DNA of 64,000 nucleotides from Macrostomum hystrix (Eukaryota; Platyhelminthes; Macrostomidae), in contig CATNEN010000007.1 in the NCBI GenBank assembly GCA_950097015.1, positions 11,161,001 to 11,225,000 on the forward strand. The letters run 5' to 3'. This document shows, one piece after another, positions 49,569 to 60,486 of this stretch; within the stretch, counting starts at the first letter, position 1, and each line of letters begins with the position of its first letter. The notes beneath the pieces are model-generated. The model was not told the DNA's origin. It saw only the letters and a program-made list of their open reading frames with translations, and made no database searches. The translations under genes were made by a program, and so were the position numbers.

Positions 49569-51717
49569 ATGAGGTGTAAAACCTGTGTAATTGACAAGCC
49601 ATCTAATGAGTATCCATTGGAGCCTCTAACAGAAAATTGTAACCATCCACTGCTGCAAATCTGCATTCGGGTATGTTTTTTATTTAAGTATAAAATTGTT
49701 TTTGTTAAGCATTTTAGTGTAGACCATGCACAGATCAAGACTGAAATTCGAGAGTAAAAAAGTATCTTTATATAATTTCTCATGCTATTAGCTAACAAGG
49801 TATGACTTTTGACATAGTTCTCAACTTGAGCAATCCATTTAAGTTTACTTTTTTATAAACTTATGGATTTCTGAAGGGGATATTATTTAATGCATGTATA
49901 TTTATCCTGTCACACAGTGCTGCCTCGAGTACATAGAGTCTCAGGGTGCCTGCCCCTACCAACAGTGTCGCAATGAGGTCGAGCTGGACTCAGAGTCTGT
50001 TGCCATCTACAAAATGCAGCTGGATAGCGTCATCTACGACTACAGGGACAAGGAGGTTCATGGTGTGTTTTTACCTATTTCAACCTTGGAAAATAGAAGC
50101 AGACAATGATCTTAACAAATTTTGCTGCCCTGATTTCCCTGCTGCAGTAGGAAATTCCGCAGCACCCCTTTATTAGAATTTATCTTGATGCCCACAGTGG
50201 CCCGGCCGCAGCCCGCATCTGCGCTGCTCCTGGCCATGTCGGTGCCACTGAACCTGTCCGTGAGCTTTATGTCCGGAGACACCGTGACCCTGTGCGCCAA
50301 CAGCCGCGACACACTGTCATCCTTCAAGGAGAAACTGCGAGACCGCATGGAGGACAAGCCGCCGCTGCGAGAGATCAAACTTCTGCTGGGCGGCTCATCA
50401 CTCGAGGTTGCAATCGTTCAAAACATCCTACCTTAATAATAAAAATAATTGCAGGAAAGGTTGCTGGCAATAGCACATCATTTGGTGACAGTCACCCGCA
50501 GCCAGCGAGGAGGCAATTCTGCCCATTCCGCTGCCCATTCTCCTGAGCACACAGATACCATACGCAGGCATACGTTTACATAGGTGTGTACATCTGCCCT
50601 GACCTTCTCATCGTCAGGCGGTGTACACTTTCCCTGTGCCTTGGAGGTTGGCCCTCAAGGGCGTAAATTGCACGACAAGCCACCAAGTCTTCTATCCGCG
50701 ACTGCGCCCCAAATGAATGTGGCCTCGCCGCGGTATCGAGCTCAGGTACCTTGGTGCGAGAGGCAAACGTTAACCGCTCCTCCACTCACCCCCATCCTGC
50801 CTTGCATTGTGCATATTGAGCTTTTGTGGGCTGTTAGTGAGCTTTGTTGCAAGCCAATCCCCTGCGTGTGTATCTTGTATTAGGTTCAGCAGAATATTAG
50901 TGGGCTTTTTGATTGTTGCAAGCCAATCTCCACCGATTGCAGGGCGACCACCTGACTCTGGCCGATTTGGGCATTGCCACCGGCTGCACCGGTCTGAGAG
51001 CCATCCGCGTGCTTTACGAGGTGCCCAGTGACTTGAACAAAATCCGGTTCTCCATGTCATGGGGCTGGCCGGACTTGAATCCAAAGAACTACCTGGATAC
51101 CGCTTGCATCACTTTCTCAAAGGTTGGCGGTGTCATCACTCACCTGGATAATATTGACTTCCGGTCCACCTGGTGGCAGCAGGCGGCTAGCTTTGCTTGC
51201 TACGGGAACTACATCGAGCACTGTGGCAATGCTGCTCTGGACTGCGGGACGCAGAGAAGCACCTCCACATTCAATGTGAGCACTCGTTGCATTCAAAAGG
51301 ACCGCGGGAACCTTGAGCATTCGATCACTGAAGCAAAAATCGCCGAATCCTTGAGTCTGTAAGTGCACATTCATTTTGCAGGTATGGGTTCAGAGCTTGG
51401 ACCACCTGGTGGTGAGAGGCCGGCCTGTGACCCACCTGCTATTCCTGATGAGCGCCTGGCGCAGGCCCAGCATGCAGGGCTACCGAATGCCAACGCTGGA
51501 GTTCTATGACAGCTCCCGGCCGACCCAGAGTCTGTACGAGGGCACTCTGGAGTTCAGCCGCTTCTCTCATTACAGGGGCCTCATCGTCTGCCTGCTGAAA
51601 AAGGACCACGGTGCATGGCAGATTGTGCGGGTGGCCCGGCCTTTCAGCAGCGGCGATGCCACCAACTACTCGCCCATTGTGGCCGAGTGCCGCCGTGTTG
51701 TAGAGAACTTCGGCTAG
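49569..51717 (+). CDS. RING-like finger, ubiquitin-like and TerD-like domain protein
   Basis: Five exons: 49569-49670, 49918-50062, 50198-50406, 50943-51275 and 51382-51717. GT-AG introns keep the frame (phases 0, 1, 0, 0), giving 374 residues. Residues about 3-53 form a RING-like zinc finger: CKTC, CNH, CIRC, then CPYQQC with one extra spacing. Residues about 99-180 look like a ubiquitin fold (LNLSVSFMSGDTVTL, DTLSSFKEKLRDRM, REIKLLLGGSSLEGDHLTLA). The rest resembles a TerD domain: SMSWGWPD, LDTACITFSKVGGVITHLDN, YIEHCGNAALDCG, then LLFLMSAWRRPSMQGYRMPT and YEGTLEFSRFSHYRGLIVCL. Acidic calcium-site residues of bacterial TerD are largely absent. A ubiquitin-ligase role is plausible from the RING-like finger. 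The start ATG follows an acceptor by seven bases. Confidence 0.72.
50435..50792 (-). mobile_element. tRNA-derived SINE, copy 2
   Basis: 358 bp, minus strand, in the intron between the ubiquitin-like and TerD exons. The body and tRNA-like head (GGAGCGGTTAACGTTTGCCT; CTCGATACC) match copy 1 at 29221-29619. It has a short A/T-rich tail at the left. An 11-bp near-duplication flanks it: CATCCTACCTT (50424-50434) and CATCCTGCCTT (50793-50803), one mismatch. Confidence 0.87.
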
Positions 51718-52044
51718 CGGCAGCACTATTTCAGCTCTATAAAAAATTGAAATACCTTACTAGTATTGTGTACTGAACTCACAGGAGCTGCTAGCTAGCT
51801 TTTGCTTTCCTCAGCTATGCCTGCTGATAGAGCTGGTAGGTTTCCGATTGTAATCAATGACAGTTTTTTATAGGCGCATCAAATATATCTACCAGATCGT
51901 TTATTTAACTCGAAAAGTGGGAAATTTTCGTTGTAAGTTTTCGTGCACGATTCAGAATTTCGAATGCCAGTTAAAGTAAAAATTCCCACAACCTCATGAA
52001 GGAAACTCACTGCAATTTAGTGAAGCCGATCAGCCGAAAATAAC
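51718..52044. other. spacer, nothing recognised
   Basis: 3' flank of the TerD-like gene. Confidence 0.3.
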
Positions 52045-52190
52045 TTTCATCAGGGTGGCCTCGGACAAATCAGTCACACAAGGTGAGATACTCGCCCAGG
52101 TAGCGATGCGTGATCATGAGGCTCATGCCCATGTGTTCACAGCAAGGTCCCTTGTTCACAGGTGAAGTCGTGCACGCTAGAGCTGTAGGT
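52045..52190 (-). pseudogene. F-type lectin relic (3' end)
   Basis: Diverged but recognisable match to the last part of the lectin exon at 56433 (GAGATACTCGCCCAGGTAGC, ATCATGAGGCTCATGCCCAT, GTGAAGTCGTGCACGCT). The frame is broken and a short internal duplication (TTCACAGCAAGGTCCCTTGTTCACAG) is present. Confidence 0.7.
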
Positions 52191-52560
52191 GTTGTTGATT
52201 AGACGCTTCCTCGATCTTCCTTCTGCTTTCACCACTCCAGAACTTCAGCGCTTCCTGCGGCTTCTCACACAGGTCTCCAAGTTCCTTCAGCGGGATGCAT
52301 TTGCGCTCTCCTTCGGTGCCTGGACATTTAAGCACGTGCTCAACCGTTTCCTCCTCTTGACCACACAGCCTGCATCCTCCATCCTCTTGCAGTTTCATCC
52401 TCTTGACCACACAGCCTGCATCCTCCATCCTCTTGCAGTTTCCTCCTCTTGACCACACAGCCTGCATCCTCCATCCTCTTGCAGTTTCATCCTCTTCCTT
52501 CTTCCCGCCAGCTACTAAAATGACTACTAAAAGTAGCCGACTACTAGTGGTCCTTGGCCG
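52191..52560 (-). pseudogene. LINE C-terminal relic with local triplication
   Basis: The minus strand encodes GGCRLCGQEEETVEHVLKCP, the zinc motif at the end of RNase H-bearing LINEs, then ELGDLCEKPQEALKFW. A 44-46-bp block of it (containing GACCACACAGCCTGCATCCT) is triplicated at 52350-52500. Confidence 0.65.
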
Positions 52561-52564
52561 CGCC

Positions 52565-53030
52565 ACCGATAGAGTCCGGGGGCGCCAGGGTTAGCCATCA
52601 GGCAGTCGACATTTCACCGAGTTCAGACCTAGCCGCACAGGTGCGATGCCTCAAGCGTGAGCAGAAGCACCTCCTTAGCAGCCATGGAGATCCCGTTCAC
52701 GTCGGGCCCTGTTCCGGCTGGTCTCAATCGAGCAATGAGCCCTGCCTGCGCCACAATGGCTTCGTCTTGCTCGACACTGACCAGCCTATTTAGGCATCTC
52801 CCCTCCGCGGCACTCTAGTGGCCTGCCTGAGCAGGAGGCTGTGGCCCGGCCCCAAGACGTCCGGTAGACGTATAGTCGAGCACCACGCAAAGAACCTCCT
52901 GTACATGCTACTAACAGTTGGACTCGGGGCGCATGATGTGGCCTGCCAACTGGAGTCGCCGACGACGCAGCAGTTCACTTGGACGGGTCAGGCCGAAGCG
53001 GCAATAAAGTTCGCTCGTCGCTGAACTTGA
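52565..53030 (+). repeat. 3' end of a decayed retroelement
   Basis: Ends GGCCGAAGCGGCAATAAAGT, a compact 3'-UTR with AATAAA. The block ATGATGTGGCCTGCC and CTGGAGTCGCCGACGACGCA is shared with 2535-2605. No intact frame. Confidence 0.45.
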
Positions 53031-53458
53031 ATGTGTCAAAGGTGATTGACAGGTGTGCTCATTCTTGAGCATATCTTGCGATGCAAATCATAGCAGAATA
53101 TTTGCAAAAGAGCACTTCTCCAGTACCTGGCTCCCAGTCCTCACAGGTACTCCCGGAAGACAGTTTCCGCCACCAAGCGGGCTTTAGTTTTTCATGCAGT
53201 TGATGTGCTCATTATTTAGAAAAGGACGACACAATTCTAAGCAGTAAAAGCAAAATTTCCGAGAATATCAAAATTAACCTTACATCCTAAACATTTACGA
53301 AAGCTGCATGATAATGGCAATAAAATAAAAGTAAATGTCTTGCAAAATCTCAACGCCTAAATATCCGACTCGTATTGACAGCATGAAAACAAGAAAACAT
53401 GAAAACACATTCACTGTCAGTTTTGCTATAAGAAAGCAGGGTCGGAACAAAACTGACT
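53031..53458. other. spacer, nothing recognised
   Basis: AT-rich sequence between a retroelement end and lectin copy 1. Confidence 0.3.
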
Positions 53459-54365
53459 TCACAGCAGGCGCCCGAAGGCTATCACCTCACACAAGATGAG
53501 AAACTCGTCCAGGTAGCGCTGCGTAATCATCAGGCTCATACCCACGCGCTCACAGGTGAAGTCCTGCACGCTGAATGCCACGCTGGAGTTGTAGCTGGCG
53601 CACTGCTGGCCGTCCACGGAGATCGCGAAGTTGTTGAGCCGAGACGCACAGCAGTCCTGACGGTTGTAGATGCGCACCAGACCGATGAAGGCCCTTTCAA
53701 TCGTGACCGCCTGCCACCACTGGCTGGTGCCAGCCGATCTGGCTGTGTGGCTGCACGAGGCCCCGGCCAAGTAGCCCTGATTTGTATTTCCATCGATGGC
53801 GCGTCCACAAAGACCGTCGTAGTCCGTGCTGGACTGGTCACAGCCGCCCAACTGCAGCTCGACTGTTATCGAGTTTGTGTGTTTGTGGATATGTTTTGCA
53901 TGGCTGCTTTGCAGAAAAAAATACACTGATTTACTGATTAAACGATTCTAAAGTATTTTGAATAGCGTTTTAGATGGCTGAAGTTAATACCTCGTCCTAA
54001 TGAACAGGCTGCACAATCCAGATACGCAACTCACGTAGCCTCCAGGTGAACAGCCGGTCCCCGCTACAGTTGGTCGCCACTGCTGCCTGAGCAGCCATGA
54101 TCACTTCCTGCTCGCTGCTCAGCAGACCGCAGCCTCCCACTCCGCCCTTTTCTATGATGCGAATGCCGCGGCAGCTCGGCTGCAGGGCGCACCTAAGAGC
54201 GCAGCTGCCGAACGCCTCCTGAAATTTGCCATCGGAGCAGCCGGCAGCGGGGTTCCTGGGCTCGAAGCTCACAGGCGAGCCGCAGCGCTGGAATGCTTCG
54301 GTCGGCAGCAGCAACAGCAGCACGCAGGCTGTGGTCAGTGCCACCAGTCTTGAATGCAATGGCAA
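53459..54365 (-). CDS. secreted F-type lectin-like protein, copy 1 (start uncertain)
   Basis: Two exons: about 54365-54035 (donor GTGAGT, phase 1) and 53862-53459. Exon 1 encodes a hydrophobic leader (VALTTACVLLLLLPTEAF) and a cysteine-rich domain (CGSPVSFEPRN, CALRCALQPSCRGIRI, NCSGDRLFTWRL), possibly PAN-like. Exon 2 is an F-type lectin (fucolectin) fold: AIDGNTNQGYLAGASCSHT, QWWQAVTIERAFIGLVRIYN and RQDCCASRL, which contains the family R-x-D-x4-R sugar-binding signature and the paired cysteines. No ATG is found at the position where copies 2 and 3 start; the aligned triplet appears to be AAG. The gene may use an upstream exon or have lost its start, so it may be non-functional. Confidence 0.7.
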
Positions 54366-55336
54366 GGCGTCCTTCAGAATGAGGAAAAGAAAGAGCAGCT
54401 TTTTGTGATGTCAGTCAAACTCGGCTTTCAGATTTGGACTGACTTTCCGTGTCAAGTTCGACCACTGCGCTCTGAGTATTCAGCAAACGGCCAGGTGAAT
54501 GACGTCACTAGATAAAAAATAACGCACTTGACTGATAAAGTGCAGCCTCACCTCTGCGGAGCTGTCTGTAATCATGGCCGACCGTTTTCCGATGCAGCAG
54601 GGTGCAAGCCCAGTTCTGAGCCAGCTTTGTGCGAGGATGTGTATTAGGAAAGTTTTTGGACTTCAGAGCAAAGGAGCCTGTGAAAGAGTTTTCCCTATTT
54701 ACTAAGCCTTTCAAAGGCCTTTTAAATTATTAATTTTTGCATGCTAGCCTCATTCGCAAATTTATTCCCAGAATTGTCCTGCCGGCAGCATTCAACCGCG
54801 TGTCCCTGTGAGCTACTCTCGATGAGCAGAACCATTGGCTGCGGCGCTGCCATGATGAGCTGTTCATTTTTGCAATACTCTCTTAGAGCTCTTGAAAGCT
54901 TTCTTATTAGGCAGGAAAGTCATCAAGAAGCGCTTTTTTCGTTTAAAATTATTCAAAAGGAATACTGGCTTGCAGCGTTTATTCTCTAGGTTTTCTGCGC
55001 TATTTTTAGATCGCATTGTTTAATTCAACATAAAGCTTTTGCCATGTTTGCACCTGATTCGCTAAATAGTTTCAGCGCTGTAGCCAGAGTCCTATTCCTC
55101 ATTCAGGGCAGTTCCCCAAATTCCTGTTTTTAATTGCCAGATGAAGGCACGCGCAAATGATGCCATTCAAGGTCCAAGGAGTTTCTGCGCGAGTCTCCCG
55201 CGAGACAATTCAAGCTCAAACGCTCCTCTGACGCAAGCATAATTTTATTTTGGATTTTCTTCCCAAAGAAGATCGAGAGCATCATGAAAGCCGCCACTAG
55301 ATTGCTTTGTCTTTTTCAGTAAGACTCACTCATTAT
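54366..55336. other. spacer, nothing recognised
   Basis: 5' flank of lectin copy 1 and further unique sequence without coding motif. Confidence 0.3.
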
Positions 55337-55858
55337 TGCTTTTGTCGCGCTATGTGGACCAGTGGACATGCAAAACGGAACGGCCCATGGAATTCTGTGG
55401 CCAAGTGTTTGAATTCACACGAGAAATTAAGCCATAGACAACTCAATTTGTCATGCTATGTGGAACGATGAGCCAGAATAGAAGGAACCAGATTAGATTT
55501 TATTTGCAGAAAGAATAAAAACAAGCAGAAACAGAACATTTTTCTGAGTTGCATTCAAATGAATATTATTTTAAGTCTGAATTTAAAGCATCAAAGTTAA
55601 AAAATTTCAACCCCTAAAACAGATGTCTCTGCAAATACAATCCAAACAATCGATTGCAGCGCAGCTCCCAACCAACGCACTTGTGAGCAGTGCAATATTT
55701 TCTGTCGACTAATTGCTTTTTGGTCTTCTAAATAATATTTGAGAAGATTTATTTAGAACATTTATTCTGTGGCCAATATTTAACGCTTGGCCACAGAATT
55801 CCATGGGCCGTTCCGTTTTGCATGTCCACTGTTCCACATAGTGCGACAAAAGCAATAC
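55337..55858. repeat. inverted repeat, 72-bp arms
   Basis: 55337-55408 and 55788-55858 are inverted copies (by eye about 95% identical), including GTGGACATGCAAAACGGAAC and GGCCCATGGAATTCTGTGGC. The right arm lies inside the element at 55697. Confidence 0.8.
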
Positions 55859-55960
55859 TAAAAAAAACATGAGACTGATAGTAGTGCGAGGCACATCGCA
55901 TTTTGCAACAGATCAAATATTATTTAGAAGACCAAAAAGCAATTAGTCGACAGAAAATAT
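55697..55960. mobile_element. MITE-like element with near-perfect terminal inverted repeats
   Basis: About 264 bp. AATATTTTCTGTCGACTAAT then TGCTTTTTGGTCTTCTAAAT at the left is matched by its reverse complement at the right (55914-55960), about 46 bp with no mismatch seen. No coding capacity and no target duplication could be fixed. Confidence 0.7.
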
Positions 55961-56218
55961 TGTCGTCTTGCACATTGACATATAACCAAGTGTGCGTAAA
56001 CGTCTCAAGCTCGTGTATAGTTTATGGCCCAAAGGCCATCAAAGAAATAGATTGAAGTGTGCAGTAAATTCCGCAACTGTGCGGTAAATGATACTCCACT
56101 TGATCTCCGTGCCATCCCTCTTCTGAGCTACTATGCAGTAAATCCCAGACGGGTATTGTCTATGGGCCGAAGGAGCTGGTCTTGCGCACACACACTTGGT
56201 CATAAATCAATGCACTTA

Positions 56219-56308
56219 TGCTAGGCTTCCTAGTGCGTAAATAGTCTATGGCACTCGTGCGCTGCGCGCACTCGTGCAAAGACTATTCACGCACTCGGAA
56301 GCCTAGCA
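56219..56308. repeat. imperfect palindrome
   Basis: TGCTAGGCTTCCTAGTGCGT at the left pairs with ACGCACTCGGAAGCCTAGCA at the right around the centre GTGCGCTGCGCGCAC, giving arms of about 44 bp. Probable hairpin or foldback remnant. Confidence 0.7.
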
Positions 56309-56432
56309 CAAATCTACCATTTTGCGCTGGATTTGGCTCACGATCGATCAATTCAGCGTTCTTAAAGCCTCCATGTACTTTTGGCGCAGGTTAGTGTTCT
56401 GAATTGCTGAAAAACAATTTCAGCAATTTATG

Positions 56433-57594
56433 TTACAGCAGGCGCCCGAAGGCGATCACCTCGCACAAGGAGAGATACTCGCCCAAGTGGCGCAGCGTGA
56501 TCATGACGCTTACGCCCACGCGCTCACATGTGAAGTCCTGCACGCTGAACGCCACGCTGGAGTTGTAGCTGGCGCACTGCTGGCCGTCCACGGAGATCGC
56601 GAAGTTTGTGAGTCGAGACGCGCAGCAGTCCTGACGGTTGTAGATGCGCACCAGACCGATGAAGGCCCTTCCAACCGTGGCCGCCTGCCACCACTGGCTG
56701 GTGCCGGGTGCTGCATTGGTGTGGCAACAGGCAAAACCAAGTGAGTGCGACTGCTCCAGGTTGCCATCGATGGCGTTTGTGCAGACTCCATCGTACAGGG
56801 TGGACTGGCTGCAACTGCTCAGATTCAGCTGCTCTGTACAGTTCGGGGTGTCAGGAAAATCCCATTACCTTTCACTCGGTTCGATGTGGATCTGTCATCA
56901 TGTTTTCCTTGGGTAACGAGCTCGACTCCTAGACTACAGGGCTCCGCTTGATTGCTAACCTGATTGCAACAATGCACCTCTGAACCCCCGGACCTCTTAT
57001 TATCCAACTGTCTTGTTCTGGCCCCAATGGCCTACTTGAAACCGCGGCTGCTTTTAGGCTCTGGAGACCCGGACTTTCCTGCAGCTAAGGCAGGTGGGTA
57101 TCAAGTGTTACAGGTGGGTATCAGGTGTTACAGGTGGGTAACAGGTGTTACAGGTGGGTATCAGGTGTTACAGGTGGGTATCAGGTGTTACAGGTGGGTA
57201 TCAGGTGTTACAGGTGGGTATCAGGTGTTATATTCGCAAAAAGCAGCTCACGGAGCTTCCAGGCAAAAATCCGGTCCCCGCTGCAGTTCGTGGCTGTTGC
57301 TGACTGAGCTGCAGCGCTGACTTCCAGCTCGCTGCTTAAAATGGCGCAGCCACCGCCTCCGCCGTTGCTGAAGATGCGGATACCTCGGCAAAGTGGGCGC
57401 AGGGCGCATTGCAAGCTGCATCTGACGAACGCATCGCCAAGTTTACCATCCTGACAGGTGGCGACTGGGTTTCTAGGCTCAAAGTTCACCGACGAGCCGC
57501 AGCGCCGATAGCCTGAGGCCTCACGTGCCGAGAGCAGCAGGCAGACAGCGGTGAGCTCGACCAGCTGAGCTGCCAGCGCTTGTCCGACCTTCAT
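56433..57594 (-). CDS. secreted F-type lectin-like protein, copy 2 (intact)
   Basis: Exons 57594-57252 and 56833-56433, intron GT-AG at phase 1, 247 residues. The ATG lies three bases after an acceptor-like CCGAG. A signal peptide (LVELTAVCLLLSAREASG) is followed by a cysteine-rich domain (YRRCGSSVNFEPRN, RCSLQCALRPLCRGIRI, NCSGDRIFAWKL). Exon 2 is an F-type lectin domain: QLNLSSCSQSTLYDG, NAIDGN, CCHTNAAPGTSQWWQAATVG, GLVRIYNRQDCCASRLTNF, ending VMITLRHLGEYLSLCEVIAF. The adjacent cysteines and R-x-D-x4-R motif match fucose-binding lectins. Its secreted lectin architecture suggests recognition of glycans outside the cell (adhesion or immunity), which is inference. This is the only copy with a clean start and frame. 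Confidence 0.85.
57092..57232 (+). repeat. 20-bp minisatellite in lectin copy 2 intron
   Basis: Seven copies of GGTGGGTATCAGGTGTTACA in the intron 56834-57251, ending 20 bases from the donor. The other lectin copies lack it. Confidence 0.93.
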
Positions 57595-57714
57595 TTCCTC
57601 GGAAAAACGGACAGGTCAGGTGAAATGCTTAAGCCAAAAGGGAACGAATAGCCGTAGCACATTGATTAGAGTCCTTAACAGTAGAAATACCACGCTATTC
57701 TACCCGGTATTGCA

Positions 57715-57895
57715 CTGCCCACTTCACGATTGCTCCCAAACGAATGACCGATTTTCGTGAAAGTCCACCATCTGAATCAAAATTTTCGCAGGACACTTTA
57801 CAATGAACTAACTTTCAAAGCCGTACGAGCCAGCATCGTCGAGATATTCAGCGGTTCTTGTCGACGACCCTGGTGACAAGGACAAAAAACATAGC
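57715..57895. repeat. dispersed repeat, copy 2
   Basis: Collinear with 47370-47555 (ACTTCACGATTGCTCCCAAA, GAATGACCGATTTTCGTGAA, GAACTAACTTTCAAAGCCGT). Unknown element. Confidence 0.7.
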
Positions 57896-58322
57896 TCTAA
57901 ATAAACCTCTTTTTGGCGACTCCATATCGGTTAAAAAGTGTATAAATTTACAATATAATCATTACAATTTAGTCAACAATAGAAGCCGACGCGATTACAT
58001 GATAGAATTTTGTGAGCAAAAAATGGTTGCCTATTTTTATATGCTTTTGCCACCAGACACGTCGACGAGAATCGTGTATGTCTTGACGATCCTGATGTTT
58101 TGTGATTCTGGAAGTTGTTAAATCGGATAGAGTGAAAAATTTAACCCGGGTTCCAGATTTTCATGTGGCGAATGGTTGAATATTTTTGGAGATACATAAA
58201 AAATTAAAATGTAGGTATTTGAAATTTCCCCCTATAGTCTTTCTACTTTTAAAAACAACTGCGGAAGTACGAGTAAGTTTCGGAATATTCCAAGGCTCAT
58301 ATTTGGAAATCGTGGGAATGAG

Positions 58323-58798
58323 CACAACAAGGTAGATGCTTACGCCCCGCCACAACAAGGTAGATGCTTGCGCCCCGCCACAACAAGGTAGATGCTTGCG
58401 CCCCGCCACAACAAGGTAGATGCTTGCGCCCCGCCACAACAAGGTAGATGCTTGCGCCCCGCCACAACAAGGTAGATGCTTGCGCCCCGCCACAACAAGG
58501 TAGATGCTTGCGCCCCGCCACAACAAGGTAGATGCTTGCGCCCCGCCACAACAAGGTAGATGCTTGCGCCCCGCCACAACAAGGTAGATGCTTGCGCCCC
58601 GCCACAACAAGGTAGATGCTTGCGCCCCGCCACAACAAGGTAGATGCTTGCGCCCCGCCACAACAAGGTAGATGCTTGCGCCCCGCCACAACAAGGTAGA
58701 TGCTTGCGCCCCGCCACAACAAGGTAGATGCTTGCGCCCCACCACAACAAGGTAGATGCTTGCGCCCCACCACAACAAGGTAGATGCTTGCGCCCCAC
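58323..58798 (-). repeat. 28-bp minisatellite
   Basis: 17 nearly identical copies of a 28-bp unit with AACAAGGTAGATGCTTGCGC and CCCGCCAC. Three minus-strand frames are open across it (LLWRGASIYL type) because the unit lacks stops. They are repeat artefacts. Confidence 0.95.
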
Positions 58799-59024
58799 CG
58801 AACGATTCTAAGTTGGTGCGGCATCAAAATGGATTCCTGCATGATTGGAACGGGACTTTCGTGTGGCGAACACTGTGCGCTATTAAAGTCGAACATACGA
58901 ACTCTACTGATTGCGCACTGAGACTGTCTATTTAGCGATATCATTGGTGTTTACATCAAGACCCTGCACTCGATACACCCTCCGTGCATCCCAATTAGCC
59001 TCTGATCCCTGCTGCACTGTGATT
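58799..59024. other. spacer, nothing recognised
   Basis: Unique sequence. Confidence 0.3.
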
Positions 59025-59200
59025 CGTAGGCAACTCGTGAAGCCTCCAGGTGAACATGTCGGTCCTCCTATTGCTGTGTTCGGTTTTGAAGTTTTCAGCC
59101 CAGTTCTGGAGCTTCGAGCTTCTAACAGCCCGCATTCATCCCCACCCGGACTGAACAGCTGTACGCAGCCTTTGGGTGTGCCGTGCAACAGCTGCACAAA
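59025..59200 (-). pseudogene. F-type lectin family relic (exon 1 scrap)
   Basis: GCAACTCGTGAAGCCTCCAG followed by GTGAAC matches the end of exon 1 and its donor region in the lectin genes; the rest is degraded. Its right part (GAACAGCTGTACGCAGCCTT) recurs at 62635-62665, so a similar scrap lies there too. Confidence 0.55.
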
Positions 59201-60486
59201 AAACTCTACTTTAAATTAAGTTCAATACCTGCTTTAATTATTTTTATCCCCTTATTGCTCCCTGTTCTACCCCCACTGGCATTGCACTTTTCGTTTCGGC
59301 GCTATGTCCCGTCTACTCAGAATGCCAGAATGAATAGTGCGCAGACCGAGCCGGCCGGTCCGAACAATGACATATCAGTTGTCACGTCATAATCAGTATG
59401 TATAATTATCCTATTCGAAGGAAAGAGATTGTATGCAGCCTTACCCGAGTTAGCTTAGCTGTCCCGATTGACTTGACACCTGCAATCATGCTCGAGTTCT
59501 TTTTTATCAAGTCTAGCTGTTTGTGACCTGCAGTTTGCTTCTTCCCGAATATGGATTCTGCAATACGTGGCGACTGCCTTGACGTATATTTCTTCTGGGT
59601 TCTGCAGACGAGAAACGCGGTTCCAGGCTCTGAGCTGTTTGCCAAGGCTCCACTCAGGGGCTGCCGTCTCTTTTTAACTCGCGGCTCACCGATTCTTGCA
59701 ATTAAGAATTCAATAAGACAATTGGCGGAGGACTCTGCCTAGTCCGCCCGCAGTCCCAGCATTTTCTCTACATTTTTCTACAGGGAAACTGGAGTTGCCT
59801 GTTGTCAAGTGTGTAAGAACTATTTCAAGGGCCTAGGCAGCCCGCCTCCCAGAAACTCAGCTTCAGTTGTGTCCCGAAGGCCCAGGAGCAGTGCGACTCC
59901 CGTGTGTCCCATCTTCCGCTGCCTTCCGCGCGCTTGTCGTTGTGGGGGTGTTGTCAAATGTCAGTGACAATGTCCTTGTTGAATAATCGTTCCTTCTTGA
60001 AGTGTTATTAATGTTTTCAGCTTTAGTAGCAGCCATCAATCCGTGGATTCTACCAGCATTCCACGGTGGGGTCGGCCAGACTTCCCCAAACTCATGACCG
60101 GAGAACACGGGCTTGTGAAAAAAAAGGCTTAAAAAATTCTCAGAAACAAATCAATAAAAGCCATATCGGAATAGTATGCCTATTGTCTTGATGCTGGTAG
60201 GCTCAGTGGGATGCTCCTACAGCACCTGCAGTCTAATTAGCAATACGCAGTTTGTCAAATTAATTAGCGCTGTTGGACGGACTCGAATATGGATGCGCTT
60301 TCGGGTGTGCGAGATCGAATGAAAAACTTGAGTCGCAGTTTTTCACGCGGTTCTATGGCAGGTGTAAAATTGTGAACTAAAAGGTGGTACTTGCTGATTA
60401 GATAAACTCAAAGTCTTTACTCCAACTTTAAGGTCACAAGGCGACTTTTTTTTCCAAAAAAGCCTCGAATTCGTTTTTAGCTGCAA
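59201..60486. other. spacer, nothing recognised
   Basis: No convincing gene; short frames lack conserved motifs. Confidence 0.3.

Noticed and set aside
50041-50060. Donor at GAG|GTTCAT for the second exon of the TerD gene
   Set aside because: The next donor, CATG|GTGTGT at 50063, is stronger and gives the phase required by the following exon.
58161-58944. Three repeat frames (LLWRGASIYL type) on the minus strand
   Set aside because: A 28-bp unit without stops opens all three frames. No independent coding signal.
59863-60108. Small minus-strand frame near 60 kb
   Set aside because: No conserved motif, splice context or compositional support.
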